Below, one piece after another: positions 10,001-19,362 of a stretch of DNA of 60,000 bases. Each line of letters starts with the position of its first letter. The first letter of the stretch is position 1. Source of the stretch: Symsagittifera roscoffensis (Eukaryota; Xenacoelomorpha; Acoela; Convolutidae); the NCBI RefSeq assembly GCF_963678635.1, contig NC_087068.1, positions 21,419,029 through 21,479,028 on the forward strand, in the 5' to 3' direction. The notes beneath the pieces are model-generated. The model searched no databases and was not told the DNA's origin. It saw only the letters and a list, made by a program, of their open reading frames with translations. The translations under genes and the position numbers were made by a program.

Positions 10001-10039
10001 AATTTTAGTAGTCGATCCTAACGAGTCCCTGCGCTGCAT
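557..10039 (-). CDS. Ty3/gypsy-type Gag-Pol polyprotein, single 3160-residue frame
   Basis: This is one uninterrupted reading frame. The first ATG is at 10039 with A at -3; the frame is open a little further upstream but only with non-ATG codons. Domains in order: Ser/Glu-rich N-terminus; coiled coil about 289-412; Gag capsid-like about 542-705; two CX2CX4HX4C zinc knuckles (741-754 and 793-806); aspartic protease with DTGA (D1103); reverse transcriptase with YVDD (1588-1591); RNase H about 1730-1850; a spacer of roughly 500 residues; integrase with an HHCC finger (about 2378-2419), catalytic D2445, D2504 and E2540 (DD35E) and a GPF module ending HYENIKPH; an acidic linker; and a macro-like domain about 3007-3160. 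The protein would package, reverse-transcribe and integrate the element. Gag and Pol share one frame with no frameshift or stop, and the whole is far longer than typical gypsy Gag-Pol. The absence of any disruption suggests a young, possibly active copy. Confidence 0.95.
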   Translation of the reverse strand: MQRRDSLGSTTKIPRLSKGSTRKFRTRRSQTSFSSASDAFAEDESTKGQPDLSVIEMRLRSEKNLDGNQGRSAEAEPASETPVDPFDEGERTLIRPDFEPDGVLEREEVERTEETSERSEVEPREEVLYRGMSRSETKSYKWRKEPSHLTSAHSSLAKQSNNAMMSSMSPGEEQTFSKAKKSWKSLYDERMASLPTVGLTSRDDYPEITHPDVNFTPCPRNDMSREASSASPTRPMSDGITMGASSTFDRLMTSMHKQKGGASSSTRLQPQLTSSSLGLTPPLGAAGDISDMFAGVMNGLDELRRDMTKRIDQVDERAHHGRENLKDELTHVKSQARFDQAQLIRDTDQCLAESLAQANKESEEREARMTREIERLLNDHDNTYAQTMTGLERRLDAKSDLMMRKLDAILNGNNWQEHSNLRERSRHANVGDGTGNSARAQQGSRTNYEHRNKERPRAAPQRPGWTNPVPPEADATPETRLPTVPQVSSVPDLTTVSQDTTMYASMFEPLNRSLETFITKLSKSTERGERSRRTLKKPKSYKDESDGCIDTWIEVMKLHFEEENLSKKQECSALTSNLEGTALNCVMAKRVNERDSARKIFDILLNRFGSGVQGHQAMVKFEKRRQRDEESIDKFLDDLELLRRRSNPDERISERNLAIASKFMDGVRSEELKTMLATHFTLSLDQVPTPDDLRMKSREYLLIKPRAQNRYSNYGNYSGTNTGANSSWYKPRDDMDKRRSCANCGSMDHHVSACSAYKQNMKAIGYFLEDADATDEDHEEYVRGLIMKYGPRCFFCNLEGHFKSDCTQFWDAVADVKHPRHEEALSGVKASRARLMNEAESRRKETTPSTFTTKKVKTWPDEGVASNLETESSSPLKVDYGLAARTALQNVKQDLATKEVEQWVRSELESTDLRESLDVLSKTTRAEDEKEPKKQGLKLNVISGKTFGMTKAGTKIMSIISVAGHQVVKNLSEPSEITLVHLDIYADYLKQKDPKLDSRAVRALLTTGGPRLMKVDGHYIDVHGPYPILMNVDGINIYTKAHITDANDQVGRIYIGQEELKVRRIGHNAMLEQDAVHIGCEADLAAHVLDVQGRQLSVKGLLDTGAVVSVMPVKTWTDMGFERSDLIPTNIRLAAANQGAIYVTGRTPIISLQLGGRHLWMSFLVVENLDESDQFILGRDFVRNFDVTIDLNDGLIRIKDPERKYEKRPLNKILINQAKVPIFLDRKVRLKPNQAVVATFRMRNLNELSNDRQVCLVPNPNSKSSAILGRSFSLTQSGLCVSVLLNTEATTVTIQRGKKLGYALPLNTDFLSVENLKKFDVTKCPLHANQECIMKRVIELKSSRKLFSMKSETDDGLSSCSNFPERPTEAELAANRPVLPEIEHLKGKISDKELDSLRAVLNRNADVFSKHKADIGCCNFVEHEIEIEEGSVPHREGARRMTPNKSEACRKEIEMLMEYDMIEPSKSPWACGVVMAKKKGGQLRFCCDFRYLNAVTIKDAYPIPRIDESLSKLGDAKFFTTLDLGSAFWQVPLRKQDREKTGFACELGLFQWKRMPFGLCNATATFQRLMAQALTSVTKKYGNLIMCYVDDVVIATPTLEDHIERLEEVFSCMKQAGLKCKPSKCEILKDSIKYLGRLVDKHGVRPDPEAVEAVLTWKAPKTDTQLMSFLGFANYYREFIKGYADKIYPMQKLMRNKGKKFTWTDEAQVSFENIKRELCEAPVLGMPTEKGMFVLDTDASVVAISGILHQEQEWNGRTVLRPIAYGSKVLSDTEMKYGAPKAEMFAVITFVEKYRAYLGSAPFKLRVDNRALAWLKTYSMDQSYIGRWIVRLDGYHMIIEHRTRDKHQNADSLSKKTEFYERLEEKQANQSEIKDGFSFLDKETYDELPLTRWLDKSGHPIPGHPDLPVETAAEIKLLARGEPVPLDLLVRSNLVQQELTRLGINSIALLNKTVNVAPDVMGKLRDLLDREVDRHDREWRETMQRLTVTERTEKRPVSIRSRGVERDCRSIVNQLVTSMPKEVLLRTSFTEYGTSNQNQATEEVRIKSKSSFTRRVHFTDAKEEYEPSSDCSSLDETMSGESDTFDPVKDDLSEKSNAFEPVQDNLSGERLTRQPRDRILSGESGSRRPMDRVLSGESRNISNNLEYDVGESVDSSVESGPQSGDNTSETTSNSDMSEIAIHSLLVDWKQRGLDREIHQDPDRDRYTSDEEGTVVDNAADELELIAVSKRPTRLLPHGTVVRTNLEPSVQEATPLKKIWCVKLMDDAHAPEIMSGQMNVVKTYLKARYRLSDLLRAQRNDRMTSSLKRWIENGAPDKGDLEEDSYKILKQFYLKRKDLLYLNKDGIVACKRKEEDKLLYKYNSIVLPQLYQTELLFRSHDQMGHQGVDKVYNRIQKRFEWPGLKKACEKWIAACLSCQQAKDPRKLRFPLQSIESSGFNEVVQIDHQKICMTATGYNKVLVMIDHFTKYAEAAPCMTASAEETCDHLINVWIARHGCPITFQSDNGKAFVGDLTKELMKRSQVAQAHSTTYHPQTNGLVERQNRTLVSMLRVYCSRYMDDWDKHLPQVMGAYNSTEHSTTGISPHMMLTGHEKALPLTFFYPEYEGKRTAPQTYVRDVIRRQQDLNDLCRRNTQQAQIRQKRRFDKRTADAKAYSVGDYVWVFQEVVPPKGTKKLLKKWRGPFQITEVHQGGRFYRLSTGRAAHYENIKPHNASSEDWCIPADMQEGDYLIVDPACEVNERGTRDKNDGNEMVDNCDLPLDLELTERVEVDDETLPYAEEDWDCPEQTEIDKGIQPDFPLTMETRQSKRGKNQKKYNPYGEDFVVDRIVVSDVIDSLVGLDEVAILKEIDLVNDMDQDWIDDRSEPEVEFEPEAEQTHEQELTNLRVLEWLHDLPTDPKETILTIQDVDRDGVKYISHDNTESNWVAPDGPLRVPQSNLGLLDFGRSTGTSMDIFVRGVGVGLTHTENLIIKKLKSARETGELETEGENAKKPPFGRIFESYFDLPNHYSNNIVITDSDFILTERTCAIAITADVSFKTALAADFKREYKNIEFLWKQRPGVGGMIALPPVASQIPGKYLCFLVTKATDRQHVNPESLVLALTRLRDFLVERGVTSLSLPVYDPNRGKLHPRELYALVHVIFSETDIEVYLHKKYYLSIC
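3600..3815 (-). repeat. SGES-type tandem repeats in the Pol spacer
   Basis: Between RNase H and integrase the polyprotein has a hydrophilic spacer with five degenerate repeats of about 16 residues. They carry cores such as MSGES, LSEKS, LSGER, LSGES and LSGES, each followed by Asp/Arg-rich residues. In the DNA this appears as recurrent CTCCCCGGACAA. Repeats of this kind suggest slippage expansion in a tolerated linker; no known domain is recognised. Confidence 0.7.
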
Positions 10040-10478
10040 AGTTTTGTACAAAATGAAAGTATTCGTAATTTGATGGCAATGCAACCGTACCACAAACAAG
10101 ATTTAGTTAAATCACTTAACGCTGCCTACTCGATTCCGTCAGTATCAAAATGTCTCTTAGATCTCTCACGACTAAATTAGTGACTCAGCTAAAGTTACAC
10201 ACAGGGTCTACTCAGTATTGATATAATGCTAACTCAACCCGGTTGTATAGTATAACAGTATCACTAAGTTTCCACAAGATATAATCAACACACAACACAC
10301 AATCGATAATCAGATAAGAATATCCTACAGGTGACAGCGACCTTTTGTCAGTATCAATTTATCGCCACACAATTTATCAAGTCACTGCTTTGTTAAAATT
10401 AAACAATCTTCGATAAAAAGCAGTGATGATTCAGAAATAGATAAATAAAACTTAGTCTTAAAGAAAAAGACTTCCCCC
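10040..10478 (-). other. Retroelement leader, upstream of gag
   Basis: This non-coding, AT-rich stretch lies immediately 5' of the gag start in element sense. I looked for a primer-binding site (a tRNA 3' end in plus orientation ending CCA next to a TG) and did not find a convincing one. No long repeat or gene is seen here. Confidence 0.4.
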
Positions 10479-10500
10479 AATCGGAACGATCCGAAAGAAC

Positions 10501-10804
10501 GAAGCCCAGGACACAGTCTTCTCAAGTGGGTGTGTATTTGCCTAATACACCCACCGAGGTCTTCTCCTAGGTGTCCTGCGATTGCCCGAGCTGTCCTACT
10601 AAGTAGCTCAAGGCAACCTCTTGGTCGAAAATTCGTCAAATCTATGAAAAAGCTCTCCCACACTCGGACTGCTCCAAGTGCACGAGAGTAGGGAACAATT
10701 CTTCTTCTCAAGTGGGTGTGTATTTGCTTAATACACCCACCGAGGTCTTCCTTTATTTGTTCCCGGATTGCCCGAACTTTCCTATTAAGTAGCTCAAGGC
10801 AACC
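10501..10804 (-). repeat. Two 186-base leader repeats with conserved stem-loops
   Basis: Two direct copies (about 10501-10618 and 10681-10804) are offset by 186 bases. Each folds into three stems. Stem A is TTGCC/GGCAA plus GAGCT/AGCTC (10582-10616; 10768-10802). Stem B is AGGACAC/GTGTCCT in copy 1 (10508-10514 with 10571-10577) but GGGAACAA/TTGTTCCC in copy 2 (10691-10698 with 10757-10764). Stem C is GTGGGTGT/ACACCCAC (10526-10554; 10712-10740). Stem B changes sequence yet stays paired. The one change in stem A is a G-U wobble only when read in the minus strand, the element's sense. An open frame of 142 residues crosses both copies, but the differences fall largely on second codon positions, so RNA structure explains the conservation better than protein. 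Confidence 0.8.
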
Positions 10805-11016
10805 ACTCAACCAAAATCACAATCAAAAAAAAAAAAAAATCTTGTTCGGGTACTTCTAATACACCCAATATAGAATCCAAAGTTGATCACGAATTTCCGG
10901 GTCAAAATGGATTCTTATGATCCTGATAAGCACGCCTAATATCCTAATATGATCCTTATTAAATGGATATTTTCCGTTTCCCAAATTGCCACAGAAGGTT
11001 TACTCAAGTCTCTTAC

Positions 11017-11386
11017 AAGGAGGGTCGCTAGAAGGTTTAAGACACTCCGGAGGGTTACCTCGGAGGGTACCTCAATCACTCAAGTTACTTAGGAGGGTAT
11101 CTTAATCACCCAAGTTACTTCGGAGGGTCCCCTTAAATTTACTAAGGAGGGTCAATAAGATGCTTAATACGCTCCGGAGGGTCACTTCGGAGGGTACCTC
11201 CAAAATTTTCAAATTTTCTGATCTCACTTGGAAGGTTCTCCTACTAGCTTCAAAAAGCGTCGAAATAAGCTAAGGGTTCTAGGGGGAGCTGTTTCAACTT
11301 CTTAGGGTGATCTCGTGGAAATTTTCCACTAAGGAGGGTTGCTAAAGGGCTTAGCTGACTCCGGAGGGTCACTTCGGAGGGTTCCC
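11017..11386 (-). repeat. Three ~55-bp GGAGGGT composite units
   Basis: Units at 11017-11072, 11144-11199 and 11331-11386 share the plan AAGGAGGGT, a variable stretch, then CTCCGGAGGGT-CACTT-CGGAGGGT and a C-rich end. GGAGGGT occurs 11 times on the plus strand within this interval. The units look like diverged copies of one module, perhaps protein-binding sites or an RNA element of the neighbouring retroelement, whose sense would read ACCCTCC. Confidence 0.7.
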
Positions 11387-13171
11387 CCAAAATCAAGAAA
11401 AAGGGTTAAATCACCGCAGTAAAGCCTCTGAAAGCGGTCTACCTGACTTAAAACTAGGTTGGCTGACACGGTCAACCTTCCCAGTTGAATAAAAAGATGT
11501 TTTGATAAAATTTTCTGCCGCTCGGAGGGTTGCCCGTTACTTGGACCCTCCGAACCAACAAATTCTAAAAAATTTTTCTTTTCCGAAATAATCAACCCAA
11601 AAACGGTTGCGATTCGGAAAAGTGGTCAAAAACGTCGACTTGTGGTACCAAAATTATCCCGATCGGATAACTAGTCTTTGAGAAATCGCCAAAAACGCGT
11701 TCGTCAAAATGGCCTTTTTCACCACCTGTGTAGGATCTGAAAGACTTTTTTCGCAATTCCGGTCGAAAGTGCCTAAAAATACTTGAAATGAGCGTAGTAG
11801 CCCTGTACGGCACTGGAATAATGCAAAAAACCGGACCAAAATTGGTTTAGAAACAAAAATTTGGCCAAAAACTATCAAATTTGGACCCTCCGATTCCTTC
11901 CTTTTCCAAACCTTAAGTCGTTAGCTCTATCCACGGAGCTACTCGGAGGGTTGCCCGTTAATTTCTCTAGTAACCGAGCACGTTATGCTAGCACGCTCCT
12001 AACGCAAAAAATTTTATTGCTCTAACTCTAAAAACTCAAAAACTCGATCCCCAAAACAGATTGACAAATTGCAGAAAATTATCAAAATTTTGGTCGAAAA
12101 ATTCTGGATTTTTCCAACTTCTACTGAGTCTTTTCTCACGCAGTTTCTTTAGTTAGGGGGATCGAACTACGTAGCTACTCCCTATTTGAAAGCTTTTTGT
12201 TGTTCGGAAAAGCTCGGATATCCAAAAATTTGGGGGTCTATAGTTTGATCGAAAATCGATGATTTTCGACAAAATTGGGTGCTTTTTGGATCTAATTGAG
12301 GAGATAAGTAATATATAATAAGGATAATAATCTATTAATAGTCGTTAATGAATAGTACTATACCCTCCTTTGCACCAAAATATCCGAATTAAGACCCTTA
12401 ACTCGGAAATTTGTAATCGATGGAGGGTACAATCGGACCGCGCCAATCGAGCCCCCCACCACTTAAGTTTTAAGGAAATAGTACCCGAACGATACTAAAA
12501 TTGCTTCAACGATACCCAACAGTCGTTGCGGATGTTGTCCTTGGTGTCCCTGTTGAGTGTGGAACACGTTGATGAGCCTGCCACTCTACCCTCCGGTCAC
12601 CGGCAAAATCACCATTAACGTGCTTAAACACTCAAATTACACTCGAGGGAGGGTATCCAACCCTTCACCAAAACACACAATCTTTCTATCAGAAAGATAT
12701 AAATCAATCTGAAACAACAACAAATAGGAAGGTCAGATCACATCTCGTCCGGAAATAACATATAAACTGTCACTTTATGTTTTTTTTTTTTTTTTTTTTT
12801 ACTGTTTTTGGTCTTTTTTGGATTTTTTACTGTTTTTTGTACTTTTTTGTTTTTAAATAAATTTATTTTTGGCTTTTTCTTGGTTATACGCTGTTTTTGT
12901 TTGGTTTTACGCTTTCTCTTTAATTGTTTTTGGTCCCGGGACCTCGGGATAAGCGGGTTCATGACTTCCCACCTAACCCTCCGGCCCCCGGAATTTTCGG
13001 TGTTAACTAAGTTAAAAAGCTAAATTGTACTAGACGGAGGGGTACGCACCTTCCCCCTAGTACAAAAACGGTCATTAAGGCCTCTAACTCGGGCATACGC
13101 CCGGAGCGGAGGGTACGTCGCTGAAACGCTTGCTGATCATGATGGTTTCATGCCTTTAACAGGCCCACCCA
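11387..13171. other. Non-coding region with scattered GGAGGGT/ACCCTCC motifs
   Basis: The motif continues at lower density (plus strand 11524, 11945, 12422, 12648, 13108; reverse orientation near 11550, 11884, 12361, 12587, 12976). The phrase CTCGGAGGGTTGCCCGTTA occurs twice, at about 11522 and 11943. A T-rich simple stretch lies at 12779-12930. I see no gene. It may belong to the retroelement's 5' LTR, but no LTR boundary could be fixed. Confidence 0.5.
12779..12930. repeat. T-rich low-complexity tract
   Basis: A run of more than 20 T is followed by irregular TTTTT-ACTG and TTTTTTGGT words. It is simple sequence with no coding potential in spite of short open frames on both strands. Confidence 0.8.
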
Positions 13172-13793
13172 GGAGCGCCATAAAAACGTCTATGTAACAT
13201 TCGCCCAAATATCACACAGCGACGGAGCGTAGAAAAAGTACCTATTGACGACTGGCAGGCGTCAGTTACCTTAATTCCACTCGTTTTTCACCGTCTCGAC
13301 CTTGCCAGTTGATTTTCTGGTCTGTCTAGGGCAAAGTAAAAAGTTACTATTTTTAGGCCATCAGTCAAACGACTTTTGATCAGCTTTCGTTTGCATGCGA
13401 ACACAACCACATAGCTGAGTCTCGGATCCTCAGACTACGTGATTGTCATTAAAAACACGGCTCGAACCACCTATTTCTATATGTTTTTGTGTGACAGTTT
13501 TATATTAAATCCATTGGAGATGGATTGACCTTTTCCTTTCTCTATCTACTCATACTCTGAAATATCAAATAATATCGGTGTTTAATTAATATCTAGGACA
13601 TTCCAGCAACTGTTATAGCTAGTTTACACAGTCCCTTCACATATAACAGTCTCTGGGGGACCAAGCCTCCGCTCCCGTGATTTTCTTGAGATAACACTCT
13701 TATCTCCTATATTTCGTGTCCCGGGAGGGTTCCGTGGTATTTCTCTTCCCCCCACCGAAGCCTCCGTCTCCACAAATATCTGTCACTAAGGTC

Positions 13794-13820
13794 CTTATCG
13801 TGTGTTATTGCCACGATAAG
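13794..13820. repeat. Perfect 9-bp hairpin
   Basis: CTTATCGTG (13794-13802) and CACGATAAG (13812-13820) are exact complements with a nine-base loop. It is inside the inverted-repeat element. Confidence 0.6.
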
Positions 13821-14106
13821 AGGCTCCGTAATTTTCTCGTCTCGGATACAACCGTTCGTCACAAAATATGGCGTCGTTCTGTTTTTCTCTATTTTATTCA
13901 AAATGGCCGTCTTTTTTCTATTTCTCAGAAATGTTCTCCTTCAAATCGAAATTTTAAAAATAAAAATTCCAGAACATTCTGACCCTCCGTCGCAACACTT
14001 TTCTGTTCATAAGGCCTTTAGTCACTTTTATTTCTGTCGCGGGAAGGTTATGCTGTGTCATCCGGCGGAATGGCACAAGGACAGCTCTACTCTTGTTCAC
14101 TATGAT

Positions 14107-14129
14107 GGAAATTGCGAATAGCAATTTCC
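14107..14129. repeat. Perfect 9-bp hairpin
   Basis: GGAAATTGC (14107-14115) and GCAATTTCC (14121-14129) are exact complements around a five-base loop, inside the inverted-repeat element. Confidence 0.6.
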
Positions 14130-14548
14130 CACTTGTTTTTATCTGACAACTTTCCCGCAATTGTTCTAAAATTGTTCTCATTTCTTTTTCTGATTTTCAG
14201 TTATCGCGAGAAAATCGTGCATGACATGTTCCATTCGAAATTTTGAAAAATTAAATTTCACTCCAAAATCAAGTGTTTTCTGCTCTTCTCAAGGTCAAAC
14301 TTCCAAATATGACCGACTGGCACAATATAATTAAGTTGATTAGAGCGCTCTGATCGAAGCCGGAAACAGTAACGTTTTTTGTCGACCCGATGTTAGAAAG
14401 ACCACCAAAAGAACTGGCTTTGGCAGAGACGGTGAAAAGCATGTAGAGCTGTATTTAGACGCTAGCAAGTCGTTTTAGAACCTATCTTTCTTTTCCGTCG
14501 ATATGTACTTCCGGGCGAATGTTACAAGACCTTTCCGCTGCTAATGTT

Positions 14549-15354
14549 TGTTTATTAATCATTAAGCTGTTTCATCAAGCTCTTATGATTTTAATTTCAA
14601 CTTTTTCAATTTATTGCGAGTCGTAATTTATTCGATCCGTGTTTAAATATTTTATCATATGTGACCTTGCTTGACTAATCCAAGGTGGAGAAGATCATCT
14701 ATGTTTGGTTCTTTGGTGTATAAATTTGGCAAGATTCTGGGGACAGGACTGCTGCCATTTGTTTTTAGGTGTTACTTGAAACTATTCAATGACTGTTTGC
14801 TGTAATCTAGCGTTCAATTTATTGTCGGCTGGCATCAACTTATTCGGGTGGCCTTTCACTGTCCTCGCTATATGGTCTACATAGCGTAGAAAAAGATTCA
14901 TGATCGTAATGGGCATCTCAACTTTTCGCTCATCATTGCAGTTTTTGCAAAACTAAACTCCAAAACTATGCAGAACCAAACTATAGTTGTAAATTGTTAA
15001 TGGTAGCGCATTTAGCCATCATGACGCTCTTTTTTCTAGACCGAGGTCTTAGCGTAGTTTTCTTTTCGCCGAGACTTTCTTGATACTTTCTTTACTTAAC
15101 AGGCTTATCCTGTTTTTGTTTTTTTTTGGCTTTGCAGAAATTTTTTTTCCTGTAGTTGCTTAAGCATTAAACTTGTTCCTTGGTGAACTCAGCTAGGTTG
15201 TCAAAGTTAATATTCACCTTCTCTGCAGTACTATGCTGATAAAAGCCTAAAGTATTCCTTCACATTTGAACCCGATTAGAAGTCTCAAGTCGACAGTCTA
15301 ATTCTGAAAAACAGAAGTGAAATAAATCCAGCCAAATTCAGAAAATTAATTGCG
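14549..15354. other. Intergenic, no feature seen
   Basis: This AT-rich DNA lies between the inverted-repeat element and the duplicated Rab1 upstream region. No gene, RNA or clear repeat was recognised. Confidence 0.4.
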
Positions 15355-15791
15355 CAAAGTATTTTAAGAGTTGTATTCGATAGCACTCTTGTAAAAACAA
15401 CTTAAAATTGCTATGATCTGGTCAATTGCATACTAAACTTACAGTGTTTTCGGTAACCGTGGTATGTTCTGACCCGCTAATTTATTTCGGAAAAAAAGAC
15501 AACAAATACTTAATTTTGGTAATTTTTGAGGAACGCTTTCTGACACTTGTCTAACCTTTTTAGATAAGTGTCAAAAAATAGAGAGCAAAGTATTTTAAGA
15601 GTTGTATTCGATAGCACTCTTGTAAAAACCACTTAAAATTCCTTTGATCTGGTCAATTGCATACTAAACTTCCAGTTTCGGTTATGATATGTTCTGACCC
15701 ACTCATTTAATTCGGAAAAAAGACAGCAAATACTTAATTGTTGGTAATGTTTGAGGAACGCTTTTTGGCACTTATCTAACCTTTTTAGATA
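15355..15791 (+). repeat. Tandem duplication (231-base period) upstream of Rab1
   Basis: Two diverged direct copies (15355-15566 and 15586-15791) begin CAAAGTATTTTAAGAG and end CTAACCTTTTTAGATA. The second copy ends 31 bases before the Rab1 start codon, so the duplication occupies the likely promoter or 5' UTR. Copy 1 ends with a 13-bp stem (15542-15554 with 15560-15572, one G-T pair); that stem is shortened in copy 2. Confidence 0.85.
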
Positions 15792-15822
15792 CATTGAAAC
15801 TAAAAGAATTCGTTGAATAAAA

Positions 15823-17161
<1,339 letters not shown>

Positions 17162-17593
17162 TTGGTGCAAGAGAAAATTATGACTGATGTGAATGGATGG
17201 ATAGAAAGAACTGAGAACGAAATGATAATTTAAATGACTGGGTTCTGGATTCCATGCATTGTGATGTTTGCGAAGTTTCATTGTGTGACGAGATCTTATT
17301 TAAGAGCTTTTTATCTGCAAGTTTGATAATTTTAATAGAACTCTCCATTTACATCTTGCAAATAGTAAGTTCAGATTTTTGAATATTTTAATGCACTCAA
17401 TCCGGCGGCTGAAAATATTAGCCCAATATGTTTGCCCAAACTGTTGACTTTTGCAATACCTTCCAGGAAACACAGACTTAAATCTTATTTTAAAAAACAT
17501 AATTTTTTTCTAATGACAAAATGAAGTGCTTAAGTGTTTCCTGGAGGTGTTTTGTGTAATTTATGTGAAAGTTTTCAAATTAGTTGCAGTTTG

Positions 17594-17599
17594 AATAAA
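17594..17599 (+). promoter_or_regulatory. Candidate Rab1 polyadenylation signal
   Basis: AATAAA lies 433 bases after the Rab1 stop codon. It is the first canonical signal downstream on this strand that I noticed. Confidence 0.5.
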
Positions 17600-19254
17600 A
17601 GCTCTACATCATTCGAATCTTTTGAATATATTTTGCTCTACGCTTTCCCGATATAGTCTTGTCTAGGTATGTTAGTAGTCAGTTGATGCCAATTGTTTTT
17701 GACTGGGCATTGTTATTCCGCTTTTCAATCTTCATCTAAGCCTTTTCAAATTTAAATTCTCGAAATTATTTAAAGTGAAAAGGCTGGGTGGGTGGATTAT
17801 CATGCCTGTGACAAAATGAAGAGTAAAATCAATGATACCATGCAAAAAGATGTAGTACTAGTATGCTATTGTTGTTACTACTATTAATAATTTAGAGTTT
17901 AATGTATATCATATCTAAAGCATAAATACGTAAGGGATAATGTAAATTGAATAATTGTTTTGTATTTATATCAACCAGTACACTTCCATGGATTTATGGA
18001 ATACATGATTTATCTCGATTTTGTTCCAACGTTTTTAAGTCAAATGAATTCATCAAATCTATGTCAGGCTATGCAATCTTTTTGAAGCGATATATAAGTC
18101 GGACACGCCTCGATAGCGCAAGCGATGTCTGCTTAGTGAAGTGGCCCGCTTTTCTTAGGGGCGTTCAAATAGTTGCTTTATTACCTTGATTGCTTTTTGA
18201 ATTGAAAAAACCTGAGCTAAGCTTCACTTCTGAGCAGGTTAACCACTTTACTGTTGGAATATTTAGGATTCCTGGCTTGAATGAAACCACAATAGTTTGT
18301 AAGACATCTATTTTTACACTATGACGAATGGAACAACTAATATGGTACATGTCAGCAAGCCAAGCAAACAATGTTCTAAACAGCCAATGACGTTAGCCTG
18401 ATGAAAGTAGTCGCATAAGGCCATTTTGAGACTATTACCATTAGCTTGTTTTGAGCTCAGTTTAATGTGAAATTCCACGTTTGCATATTAGATCTCTAAA
18501 CAATCGCAATGCCGAGTATGGTATACCAATGTACAATAGTTTATGCTAAGCGATCATGTTCAAATAGGAGTTAGGGAATCGATTGTGTTAGTATGAAAAC
18601 AAACGGTCACGCAATATAACTCAGTAATTTCATGTCTCATCGCAATGTTGCAACAATATTGGTATTATTGTTTCAACTGTTGAGCAGGGATCTAAAGCAA
18701 TGGTTTTGATATTCTTGTACCTATTAACATGATGTAAATCGATAAAATATATTTTGATAAACACATTTTTTGAAGTTAAAAACTAGATTCAAAAAATGGT
18801 ACTGAAGCGAAAACTGAAGTACAATCACTGAATTTTTATAAAAAGTGAATGTAAGTAGCTCAGTGAATACTACAGTAGCAAAAATAGAAGAACAGTGACT
18901 AAATTGTTTTTATAATTTATGTTATAGCTTCTAATAACACTAACTATTTATGGAGTGAAATTTTAATCAATTGTATGGTAGGCAATTGGACTGGAGCTAT
19001 GACGCATCTATTTTTTTCCGACCATCCAATACCTAAAGAGAGCCCGTGGAGCATCAACTGTGCTGCCTTATTCACACTACAGAGCTTGAGCGGGTTACTA
19101 AATTTGTACGAACCTTTTTTTTTAACCTAGCTCGCAAATAAAAGTGTCCACTCATTTGACAATTTGGAAACTATTTGGCAATTCGGCTGTAGCATTGGAA
19201 ATTGCATTGCATCTGTTCTCTGCTTTATTTGTGGCTAGTCTTTTGATTAATAAA

Positions 19255-19328
19255 GCGGCCGTGGCTGAAGTGTTGGTGCGTGGGACTCATAATCTATAGG
19301 TCTTAGGTTCGAATCCGAGACGTAGCCG
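19255..19328 (+). repeat. tRNA-Met(CAT)-like remnant or SINE head
   Basis: Box A-like TGGCTGAAGTG (19262-19272), anticodon-loop CTCATAA with CAT at 19288-19290, and box B GGTTCGAATCC (19306-19316) are in tRNA spacing. Stems are broken: several mismatches in the acceptor and anticodon arms and one in the T arm. This is a decayed tRNA gene or a tRNA-derived SINE head, not a working tRNA. Confidence 0.6.
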
Positions 19329-19362
19329 AATTTTTACTACTTTGAGACTTATTTCTACTTTT

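Larger units (their letters stand above)
13172..14548. mobile_element. Long imperfect inverted repeat, possible decayed DNA transposon
   Basis: The arm at about 13172-13380 matches the reverse complement of about 14350-14548. Shared blocks include TGTAACATTCGCCC (13193; inverted at 14513-14526), CGACGGA, TTTTCACCGTCTC, GCCAGTT and GGTCT. Arms of about 200 bases flank about 970 bases that contain two perfect 9-bp hairpins and no recognisable transposase. This resembles a foldback or long-TIR non-autonomous element. Terminal motif and target-site duplication were not established. Confidence 0.5.

Noticed and set aside
10382-10810. 142-residue minus-strand open frame across the leader repeats
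   Set aside because: The two copies keep frame because the period is 186, but differences are mainly at second codon positions and the conserved feature is stem pairing, so I treat it as RNA structure rather than a gene.
10100-14000. 5' LTR and primer-binding site of the retroelement
   Set aside because: I could not find a tRNA-complementary site beside a TG/CA boundary, and the other LTR is outside the window, so no LTR is annotated.
19255-19328. Functional tRNA-Met gene
   Set aside because: The acceptor and anticodon stems have several mismatches, so it is annotated only as a tRNA-like remnant.
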